Assembly: GCA_000499405.2 (NCBI GenBank)
Contig: HG738137.1
Location: 3,596,001-3,660,000, forward strand
Length of the DNA: 64,000 nucleotides
Reading direction: 5' to 3'
DNA from: Onchocerca volvulus
Lineage: Eukaryota; Nematoda; Chromadorea; Rhabditida; Onchocercidae
This document shows, piece by piece, positions 47,401 through 58,039 of the stretch. Within the stretch, counting starts at the first letter, position 1. Every line of letters begins with the position of its first letter. The position numbers and the translations under genes were made by a program. A model generated the notes under the pieces. The model searched no databases. It was not told the DNA's origin and was given only the letters and a program-made list of their open reading frames with translations.

Positions 47401-50400
47401 AGTTTAATACGAAACAACCATCAGCAATGTCTGTAGCACTCAGTTATACTAAATGTTAGATAAATAATTTATGATTTAATTAACAGAAATGCAATCTTAG
47501 CAAAGATAAATTACATTTCTTTTTCATTTTTTTTACAAATTACTGTACAAAATTTATTGAATACCTATAATTAAAATGGAAATAATTTCTTAGACCAAAT
47601 TATTTTCATCTCAGATATCTTTTTATATATTAGTAGAAAATGGAGAAAACTGAAATATATAACTACAGTACACTAAGATCCATCTCGAATCTGTTTTCCG
47701 GGAGAGTAGAGAGATGTATACATAGTGAAAATTTTCTTGTTTCTTTTGTTGTGACATTTCTTATTTGTATATTCTTTTATTTTTTGTTTCTCTCATTTTC
47801 CCATTCCACTATTTAATAGTTATCGTTAAATTTTTGCTAATTCATTCATGCCCATCATTTATGTCGATTCTGTTCAAGAAATATTCGAATAGGGAAATAT
47901 TTTAAATTTATAAATTCTGTTTTTCAGTTTTCTGAAATTTTTTCAGTGTGATGAAATGGAAAGATACTTTAGTGTGACAGACTGCACTTCGGATTATATC
48001 ACTTTCATTCTTCACTGAAATGGGTAATTGCGTCGTCGGCGTTTGTACTTAAAAATTTTGCTATTTTATTACGGAAATGATGGGTTGAGGCTGGTTAGAT
48101 GGAATTTTCTTTCCAATCTCTATTTTAGCATTCGTACTGTACATAGTGTAAAAGTGATGGAAAGTCCGAGGACCATAGCTATGGCCTGTTTCCGATTGGA
48201 ATTACATTGCTTCTTATTGTGATTTAATATCTTATCATTTTTGGCTTTTTGTACTTTTATATTGTTCACTCATTTACATCATTATTGCGTTATTTCTTAT
48301 TTTTCTTTTTTTTTTTTTGTTAAACTTTCGCTTTTTTTTCTTTTTTTTTTTTTTTTTTGAGCTTTCACAGTTTTGCTCTTTGATTTTTGTGATTCTTTGT
48401 AAAGCTTCATGCCTGATTCTACGGCATCTTGGAAGTTTTTGTCCCTTTATTTTCATTAAGCCATTCAGGCAATCATAGACTGAGGTAATATCGAATTTTT
48501 ATTATCACAGTGTATTATTTTTTCTTGTTTTTGCTGAAATAAATTCACCATTTTTGAGTGGAGAAACTCAAATTAGTATTTGATTGAAATTTCCAAAAGT
48601 TCTTCTGATTCTTATATGTTCGTGAGTTCGGTAAACAGAATAAATAAGAGATTGAACAAATAACGATTGTACTGGTTGATCTCACAGCTGATTTTATGTG
48701 TAGTTTGATTGTCCTTCTAATGTAACATATTCAGTGGATTTTTTTTTAAACTGCTAATCTAATCACTTGATACATGACTTTTATAAACAATGTAGTTCGC
48801 ATCTTACAGTATCTTATTTGGGTTTCTTTTTATCTAGTTCTTTTCTTCAAATTCTCTCAGATGCTAAACATTGTATTATGAGGAAAATTTATCTGTTTAA
48901 CAAATAATGTTTATTATTATTACTTTATGTTGAAAATGAGAACTTTGGAATTAGTGTGAACTAGAATCTATTTTTGTGAAACATAGTGCATTTCTTGGGT
49001 AGCAGTAAGTATTTCCATGCTTTTATACGAGTCTAACTATTTTGTGGAGCTTGTACTTTTCAGTCAAGAACCTGAAACTTTTGCAGCTTGTGTGATAGCG
49101 TGGAAAAACTGAGCAACGGTCGATTGGGTACTAATTCAACAGCTGCGCTAATGGGTTCACCGAAAAGCGGCTCCTTCTCACCAGGGTAATTCGGTTTTTA
49201 CTCTTTTTGAAATGAATTTCATACTAATGATTATAGCATATGTTTATTGAATAAAATATCATGGGTAAAATATAACTATTCGATGTATTTTTATTTAAAG
49301 CTTCTCTTTACTTCTATATTAAGCGTGAATTAAATTATAGTATTTCATCACCAGTGCCATGCGGAGCAAGCTCAATAACTCCAGTTGGAGCATCCGGTAC
49401 TCCATCCGATACATCTGATTCAGGTCTGGCTGCATCTAAAAAGTCGACGACACGTCGTAATGCCTGGGGTAATATGTCGTATGCCGATCTCATTACACAG
49501 GCTATTGTTAGTTCACCAGAGAAGCGACTAACTCTTTCGCAAGGTAATGAACTAGATTCATTTTATCATTATCAATTGATACACCTTACAATAAGTATAT
49601 TTTATTCTCAGCTATGGATTAGTCGCAATTTTATCATTGTCATTGAACGGATATTAAAAGTCATTCAGTTGTGATACTTTTAAATTTTTTTATTTGATTT
49701 CCAATTATCTTTTTTATAGTATATGAATGGATGGTGCAGAATGTCCCATACTTCAGAGATAAGGGTGATTCCAATAGTTCTGCTGGCTGGAAGGTTGGTC
49801 TTTCTTCGGTCATGATTTCTTTTTTTGATTTTTATATTTATGTGGATCTTTTTTGCGGATTTTTATGTAACAGTTTACAGTAGATCTCAGAATTAAACTC
49901 TTTACATTATACCAAGAGGCCAGAAACATTTTGGAGTGCATTTACAAAAACGTGATGTTATAATTATGGAATCCCAGTGTACGACGTTTTCATGGATGGT
50001 TATATAAATAGCACTGATATATATCTACATATATGCATACCTTCAACTCATTAATTTAACTGATTCGAATAGTGGAAAGATCGATTATTAGTGTTTTAAT
50101 TCTCTACTTTCTGCTTACTCATTCCTTCATCTGAAATCGCATTTTCATTCCCAAATTATGCAACAAAACTTTTAAATATATCCAAATTCATCTCCTACCC
50201 ACAGTTTAACGTTTAATCGATGATTTTTGATGCTTTACAGACGACGGACATATAGCACAAAATAACATTCAATGTCTTTTCTCCATCATTATTATCATCA
50301 TCATCATAACAACTAGGTGAATGTCTCGCATCAACCCTCCCCGGTTGAGGAGCGAGAAGAGGAGAGTGTAAGAGATATGATATTAAAATATTGAGAAATA

Positions 50401-53400
50401 GATTGGTAAAAAGGGAAAGAATATCAGTTTTTGTTGTGAAGTTCAGACTTTTGTTAAAGGAAATATTAAGAAGTACGGATGGGGATTGATAGGGGGCGAT
50501 TAATGATTGAGTTCAGTCTAGTGCATTCTGCTACTAATTACTGAAATATACATATATATAGATATATATATCTGGATAAAAAGATGAAATTGTTTGTAAA
50601 AATAAGATTAGATCAACTATTGGATGTGAAACTTTCATTTCTATTTTTACAGAGATATAGCTGAAATGAAATAGTATCGTCCAGTTAGGTATTCGTGTTC
50701 ACTTCAGTTGTATTGATAGAAATACTCATGATCTTTAAAACAACTTATGTCATGCAAAATAATTTCATTTTTCGAATAGTTGATCAGTTTTTATCTAAAG
50801 TGTGGTTCAAAATGGAGATAGGAATCTGGATGCATGCCTTCAAATACTAATGAAGTTTTTACTGATCTGAGTAACCCTAGCAGCTGTGCTATTTTTTCCA
50901 ATCATCAGTTGGAAAAAAGATGAGTCATACTAGCCGATCTGCACTTCAGTTCACGCTGCTGCTATTTTAACACATACGACGAGATACAAATATAGTTTTT
51001 GCTAAAAACGAATGTTATTGTAAGTAATACCAGCCTCTGGATAAGGTAAAATTTAGTAGAGAGAGAGAGGAAAGAAGAAAATGTTTCTGAAAATTATAAG
51101 TTAAACTAATATTTAGAATATGGAGCATTTTAACAGGCAAACTTTTTTAAAATAGAGATTTCTGTGAATAAATATGGACTGTTTTTCGACTTATTGGTTA
51201 TTCAGTGGAGTGAAAGCTTTGGATGACCTCCGACTCTCATCTCCCTTTATTCCAACAATCGATGAGATGTTGCAACGATTTGTATTATCTTTAACCCTTG
51301 CAGCTTGTCTTCTCCTTCTGCAGTGTTCCCGAATAAATCTCATTAGTTTTTAGCTACCTTAGTGCATTAATTTTTTTTTTTTTTTTTAATCAGAAATTAA
51401 GAAGTAAATGAACAAAGGACGAAATAGTAAGATTCATTTTTAAAACCTTGATAAATCAGTATCAAGATTGATAGAAGTATTGAAAGCATCTTCCAGTCTC
51501 TTTTTGGCTAGGCATTTCAATGTCAACTTCGATGATACATGCAAATGTATGAGCATAGATAGATAGAAATCAAAAAAATATATATGATTTATATATTAAA
51601 ATATATAATAAATATATGTATGAAAATATATAATTTGTATGTCAAGTGAAAGTTTCACTTAGTGACCTGCAATTCCAAGTTTGACACACAAATTTGAATT
51701 TGACAAAAGTCGTCTGTTTTGCATGTAAAAGCATCAAAATTGGTGGAGACTTCCTTTAGATTTGTGGCTAAAAAGAGGTCCAGATGATAATAGAGCCAAG
51801 GTGAGTCTATGCGTATGTTGTAAGTGTAATGATTGACCAGTCAGTCCATCTGACGATGTAATTTCCGAGCTATTGCTTCTGCAGTTCATCGAGTCTGTTT
51901 ATCAGCTTCAAAAGCTAGAAATACAAATTTGTTCGGATATCTCACAAAACTTGATTTGTCCCTTACGATCAACTTATCTCCTCTCCACTTATTATCGTCT
52001 TAATGTCGCCACCACATCCTTCTTCACAGATTCAACTTTCCTCACTCCAACTCCATCATTCCTTTCACTTTTTTGGATATTTGCTTTTGTCTTTTTCTCT
52101 GAATTCCCTGCCTTCACATATCGAAAATGCTTTCTCTTTCCTACTTTATTTCTCTGCTTCTCACTGTTTTGCTTGTCGGACTCTATGAGAACAGGCTGCT
52201 GTGGTGAGAAATGGGGGAAAGTCTGTTGGTCATAAGAAGAAGGGTCAACGGACCAGGACTCGACCGAAGAGTAGAAGGGTTGCTGTACATCACACCGAGT
52301 GCCCAGCGGACGATCCGCTGGTCAACCCCTATTCATCAGCAGCATCTCGACCAGAACGCGAACCGTTATCGAGCGGCCGAAGGTCATTCTACATTATTGG
52401 CGCACTTTCTCCGCCATACATTCCAAATTTTCGCTTTTTATTAATGTGCTCTATCATATATTTCTTCTATCATTCCGGTCCGATTTTCAGATTTCATTAA
52501 AATAATTCTTGTTATATCACTAATATCGTAGCAGTGGACGTCGCTTCCTTCCATACGAACAACTTATTCTGCTGTTGGCAGTTTAATTACTGTATTTGGC
52601 AGTTAAATTATTCCGCTATTGGCAGTTTAATTATTACCTGAAAAAGAAAATTTCCTATATTGTTTTTCTCACTCTTCAAATTTTCTGCCATTTACTATAG
52701 GTATAATTGTTGTTAGAAGATATAATGCAAGCAAAAGACTCAATGATAAACATGGATGATTACGCTGAATTTGAACAACGGGGTCGCTCACATACTTGGC
52801 CTGAGCGTCAATTGATTCATTTTGAATTGAATACCATTGCGACGACTGAGGCGGCAGATCCAGGCTTGTCACCAAGAGTATATACACCAGGTTTACTATC
52901 CAATGAATCTAGCACTAGTATCAGTGCTACTTCCAGTACAAGTCTAGCTGAGGCATTGAAGTTGAACCTTAATTTGATTCCTGAACCAGATTGCAACCAA
53001 GAGTCAGAAGCAGTTTCAAAAGTGGGCTTCAGCAGAAAAAAGCAAACTACTGTTTCCCACCCAAAGAAGATTCCATTCCGAACACAGAGTGATGTGCGGC
53101 TTTCATGCACAGATATGGACAATATGAAATCGAATGCTGCCGTATCTTACGCAAGTGTATCTCATTTTTCTGGACAAAACTTAAGCCAGCATGTTACAAA
53201 TGCTTTACCGACATTATCATTATCGCATTCACCACCAGCACAAATTCAATCACAAGTAGTATCACATTCTACTTTTAACGTAAGTCAAAACATCACTCCA
53301 GTTGACGGTAGTGCACAGTTGTCGATTTTAAAATTAGTTTCAACAGCAGGGAATACATCAAGCCTGCTCTCTCTGATTGGTTCAGGTGAAAATTTCTCAA

Positions 53401-56400
53401 GCAGTTCGATCTCCTCATCAACGCATCGTATTATTGGTGGTTCAGTTCAGAATTTAACCGTGGCACTCGTTGATCCACATACGGAATCTAGATCAGGTTC
53501 ACGATCAGCGAATGATAATAACATGTCTATCATTAAATCTTTACCATGTTCAGACAGCAATATTACTTGTTCAGCATCCAATATTCCAAACAGTTGTGAT
53601 TCATCTCAGGCATTAACATCTACTGTCACAGATTTGGATGCTACCGTACCATATTTCACTACACATGCAGATGCTGCCCAAGAATTAATTGAAGAGGATC
53701 CAGAAGATCCTGGAGAGCAAAAACCGATTAAGAGAAAGCGATCCCGGAAACGTTTGAATGGTCTTATTAGCCAAAAGAAATCGAACCCGTGGGGTAAAGA
53801 AAGTTACTCAGATTTGATTGCTAAAGCGTTGAGAAGCACTTTTGATGGGCGAATGAGATTAAATGAAATTTACAACTGGTTCGCATCCAATGTACCATAT
53901 TTTGGTAGTCGTACAAGTCAGGAACAATCAGCAGGGTGGAAGGTAGAAATTTCTTCAGTTTCAAATCTCTTTTACTTCGATGATTTCGAAGTTGTGTTAT
54001 TTTATTGCTGATTTTATAAATTTTTTGATTTAAGTTTAAATGACGTTATGAACATAAAACTTTTTTTTGATTCATAATTCCTTTTTTCCCTTTTTTTTTT
54101 GTAAAATTTTCAAGGGTTAAAATCCTACATCATGCAATCTTTATGTAAAGATCTTGTTTGTTAAACTGTTCAAACATTGATAATATCAGGTCTTTTGCAT
54201 TGTCTAATGTGTGATGAGTAATGTTTTCGAATGAGATAAATAATTAACACAACTTATACTTCCATGGGCTATCATTTTATATATTTTTTTATCTCTTTGT
54301 TGAAAAAAATTGTGAAATTCGTGAGCTTGGATTCCAGTGGTTTTATACATTTTATGCTTTAAATGGAGTCTTCTAAATTCCTAGCAATTCGAATTTTCAT
54401 TAATGAATGTAGATGAAAATTTAAATTATTAATATTTGTCATGTTCTTTGCAGAATTCAATTCGACATAATCTTTCTTTGCACAGTCGCTTCATGCGGAT
54501 ACAGAATGAGGGTGCTGGAAAGAGTTCTTGGTGGGTGATTAATCCAGATGCGAAACCAGGTAGGAACCCACGAAGACAGAGATCTGCAACGCTGGAAACA
54601 ACTACAAAAGTATGCTTTCGATACTTCATTTTTATAAAATTAATTCATATTTGTAATTGACCATTTATTTTTTATTTATCTTATGAAGGAAAGATATGAT
54701 GTAGTGGTATTTTAAATGTTAGTAGAGAATTATAGATGTATTTTACATCACACAGATGTACATGTTTGACTTGATTTGCATCTTTTTTTTCGTTGAAATC
54801 TTTCTTTTCTTTAGTCAGTAAAATTTAGGACTGGCAGTTTTACTTGGCCTAAATAACAGTCAGATTTATTTAGATGACGAATAATCACTACAAATAGTGA
54901 ACGATAGAAAAGAGAAATGATTGTAGAAAAAACAATCTCTTGTACTGACTTTTTTTTAGAATTTGAAATATTATTGTTGTAACAATATTTTATCTAAAAA
55001 AAAAAAGGCGGAAATTATTCCGTCCAGAAGATGACAACCGGAAGATCGATAATTTGTAATAAGAAAGAAAATAATTAGAAATGTCTCTAAAAATAAGGAT
55101 GCGAACTGCAGAAAAAACATAATATTTTTGCGGTGCGACCCTCTATTTATTTCTTACTCAATAATGGGCACCGCAGTTGGCTTATAATAGTTATTAAATT
55201 CAGTTTCTCATATTTATTCAATTTAATTTCTTCCTTTAATGTTTATTAAATTCAGTTTCTACAATAATTATTCTCTCGTTCATATCTTTATGACGAAATT
55301 CAGAAATAAAATGGAATTTTCGTTATTAAATTTGTTTTTCATTGGTCTCAAGGAAATAACATGAAGTGCGTATGTTCCATGGTGCTTTGAAACCCTTGCC
55401 ATTTTATATCCCTGCGGTTAATTTGATCATATATTGGCGCTGTTATTATCATATACTTCTTGATGCAATCATTTGATGTTATTCAATCATATTCAAAAGC
55501 AATTTATTCATTCAAAACCAAAAAATTTATTTTGTTACAAAAAAATTCATTTCGCTACTGTTAGAAAAACGAAAAAATATTCATATAACAGTAGATACGT
55601 TACCATGAGGAGTATTATGGGAACCTCTGACAATATGACCGCAAAGGTATCCGTGCTTAAGCTGTTCAGATTTTGAAGTAGTAATATAAAGATTCCAGAG
55701 AATAGCGTATTCACTTTTTTATGATGCGATGTTCCATACTGAATATTTATAAACTTGATATAGAACATGCTTTTTCTGGACATGTTTTTTCTGAAATATG
55801 TTCTGATACTTATCTATTTACTTTATACTTATCTGTTTACTTTCACGTTCGTCTTAAGAATTTTTTTTTTCCGAATCATATCTTTGTATTATAAATTTAC
55901 GAAATTTTTGATACCACTCAAATTATCTTCAACATTTGATCAGATATTACGGTAAAAAATTACGTTACAACAGAAAACACAAAACAGATTTTGAATTTTG
56001 TCCTAAGGTTTGGTGAAGACTGTGGTTGCTTCAAATTTTCCTTTTTCAAGTCATAAGAAATTCACAATTAAGGTAGCAATGGACAAGAAACGACGAGGTG
56101 CCCGTAAGAAGGTGATGGAAATGCGTGCAAATGCTGGCGGTGGTACATTGCATAGTGCTGGTAGCTCGATTGTTAGTTCACAGGTATCTTCAATTGTTGC
56201 CAAGGATTTGTTTATTTTAGAGAAGGAAATGTAGAACTCATATACAACAACATTACAGTTATATTTTTTAGCATATTTTGATAGAAATTCTGATTGAAAA
56301 TTAAAGTTTGCGAGAAAATAAGATCTTTTCACTCTTTGCTTTTTTCAGGCATCAGTTCTAAGCAGAGAATTATATACCGGTGAAGAAGATTCATCAAATT

Positions 56401-58039
56401 TTGAACCTTTCCGGTTATTATTATTGCTTTCACTTTTCAAGTACAGATTTTAGGAAGTTTAATTCATAAGAGTTCTCAAGATATAATGTTATGACTCTAA
56501 CCCAATCATTTCAAATATTATGTTTTTTGAATTTTCGTATAATTGAATGATAGTATTTTGTTTGACCATCTAGTGAGAAGGACATATTGACTTTTAACGT
56601 CAAAGAGTTATGAAAATTTCTCGTCTTTACATGTTGCTGTATATCAATACAGTAAAATTTAGTTTCTTTCATTTTCTGAAAAAAAGTTGTTGATAACTTG
56701 AATTGTCGTTGTAGTTCTCGTACCCAGTCGAACCTCTCATTGTCCGGTTCATCATCGCGCGTGTCGCCATCGATGATAGAGAATTACGAAAATTTTGATA
56801 GTTTCGATTTTCCACCTTTTGTTGAAGCTGCTAGTGCTATGCCACACGATATCCTGGATCGCACTAATGAAGTAATTTTGAGCTAATGCTCTATTTCTTT
56901 ATATGCTTAACTATTTTTGTCACTATTCCATATATTAATCGCAAAATTTTTCAATGTTAATGAAACTTTAGGTACAGATTTACTTCTTGATTAAACCAAA
57001 GTGATAAGATTGCCTTAATCCATATTTTTCCTGAACTCGGTTTTATTTTATCTTTTCGCAGATGAATTTGAATCAGAGCGACAGTCCAGCATTTCATAGG
57101 CCTATGGCTAATCCTATGCTGAATGGTACCAGTACACCAGCTTCTTCCAACCTAATCGCTCATATTAAAACTGAACCATCATCCAGCAGGGTATCATGCA
57201 TTTTTTCTTATGTATGAGTAAATTCGTTGCAATCAAATGGCATTATATATTTATGCCTTTTTTTTGCTTTCATATTGCCGTATGTCTTCAATTTATCCTT
57301 TTTTGCAGTTCATCATGAAGCAGTTGCTTTGAAATGTTTGTTTTGAAGTGATTCAATTGCAGACTGAAAATAGTGTGCAACCGCCGCCGTCTTATCATGA
57401 ATTGGATGTTGTACGAGGTGTTCAAAACATGCAGAATCCATTATTGCGAACACATCTTATGCAAAATAGGATACCGAGTCAGCAGGGGTAGGTAATTTTC
57501 ATCAGTTAAATCAAATTTATTAAGAGTGTTCTGGAAAAAACAAATATTTTTGTGTATTCACAGATTTTCTATTTTTATTAATGAAGTAAGTAGTTACTGT
57601 GTAAATAAAATTAATCTACCAAAAACACTGATACTGAAAGATAATTAAAAACTTTCTTAAGATCTAAACTATTGGTTTTTACCCTTTGCATTAATAGAAT
57701 AGTGCTTGATGCTGATATTTAATTTACATAGTTTCGCTGAAATAAACTAAAATTCATGAACATTTTAGGATACCCTTCAATGGTAACTTTTCAACTGGAA
57801 GCACTAATGTCGCCACATCAAATTGGATGCACTCTAATGTAGTTCCCGTTAGTATTCATCCTTCAATAAGCTGTGCTGCACAGCAATCATTTAGCGGTAA
57901 TACAGCAGCTTTACCCATGGATTTGGAAAACTTAGCACTTCCTGATCAACCGCTGATGGAAGTAGAAAACATGGAAGCCGTCATTCGTCATGAATTATCT
58001 CAATCTGCTGGTAGTCAGTTAAGTTTCGACAATATTTAG
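44438..58039 (+). CDS. daf-16: FOXO transcription factor DAF-16, isoform b-type (608 residues)
   Basis: Forkhead transcription factor at the end of insulin/IGF signalling; it enters the nucleus when AKT activity is low. Coding exons: 44438-44874, 49087-49185, 49341-49543, 49720-49793, 54454-54609, 56073-56183, 56349-56413, 56715-56871, 57062-57190, 57363-57487, 57769-58039. All phases agree. The N-terminus is acidic and Ser-rich, then [14 protein letters not shown] (first AKT site, RxRxxT) and [11 protein letters not shown]. The forkhead domain starts [18 protein letters not shown], reaches [22 protein letters not shown] and [18 protein letters not shown], and ends [20 protein letters not shown] with the second AKT site RQRSAT. 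A basic stretch KKRRGARKK follows, then the third AKT site RSRTQS. The conserved tail is [18 protein letters not shown] and AVIRHELSQ. The match to C. elegans DAF-16 is recognised throughout. Confidence 0.95.
49341..49793 (+). CDS. daf-16: Isoform b-specific forkhead N-half (two exons)
   Basis: 49341-49543 encodes a Ser/Thr-rich linker and the first helices ([27 protein letters not shown]). 49720-49793 encodes [20 protein letters not shown] and SAGWK and ends in phase 0 before GTTGGT. An intron splits the V codon after LSQ. The product joins the common recognition-helix exon at 54454. Confidence 0.93.
52190..52400 (+). promoter_or_regulatory. GC-rich patch before isoform a, candidate internal promoter
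   Basis: Between AT-rich flanks lies a CpG-containing block with CGACCGAAGAG, CAGCGGACGATCCGCTGG (an inverted repeat) and ATCGAGCGGCCGAAGG. It lies 300-500 bases upstream of the acceptor at 52700 that begins the isoform a exon, in all three frames without a recognisable motif. I read it as the promoter or leader of the short daf-16 transcript. Confidence 0.35.
52575..52633 (+). promoter_or_regulatory. Three copies of TTGGCAGTTTAATTA
   Basis: Copies at 52575, 52596 and 52619. The first and third are identical and the middle one has a single T to A change. They are spaced 21 and 23 bases apart, about two helical turns, and end 67 bases before the isoform a acceptor. Each contains a TAATTA or AAATTA homeodomain-like core. 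A role as binding sites or splicing enhancers is inference. Confidence 0.45.
52725..58039 (+). CDS. daf-16: FOXO transcription factor DAF-16, isoform a-type (743 residues)
   Basis: A second start within the gene. One large exon (52701-53942, ATG at 52725) carries a 406-residue N-terminus and splices in phase 0 to 54454 and the shared exons at 54454-54609, 56073-56183, 56349-56413, 56715-56871, 57062-57190, 57363-57487 and 57769-58039. The N-terminus has [10 protein letters not shown], an AKT site of RxRxxT form matching the RGRCYTWP of C. elegans DAF-16a. A long Ser/Thr/Asn-rich region follows, then the basic [11 protein letters not shown]. The alternative forkhead half runs [45 protein letters not shown]. 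The acceptor ACTATAG at 52700, 24 bases before the ATG, would suit spliced-leader addition. The start is the first in-frame ATG after that acceptor; the frame is open upstream without an ATG. Confidence 0.93.
53771..53942 (+). CDS. daf-16: Isoform a-specific forkhead N-half (single exon end)
   Basis: Encodes [17 protein letters not shown], then [20 protein letters not shown] and SAGWK, ending in phase 0 before GTAGAA. It is the paralogous alternative to 49341-49793 but has no intron at the position where the b half is split. Confidence 0.93.
54454..54609 (+). CDS. daf-16: Common forkhead C-half exon: recognition helix and wings
   Basis: 52 codons in phase 0 at both ends, starting [20 protein letters not shown], with the DNA-contacting helix 3 residues N-x-x-R-H. 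It ends in the second AKT site (RQRSAT) and LETTTK. It is used by both isoforms. Confidence 0.96.

Noticed and set aside
49354..49674. The forkhead b ORF read through its donor to 49674
   Set aside because: The GTAATG donor at 49544 and phase-matched acceptor at 49720 restore the conserved domain; the read-through tail is intron.
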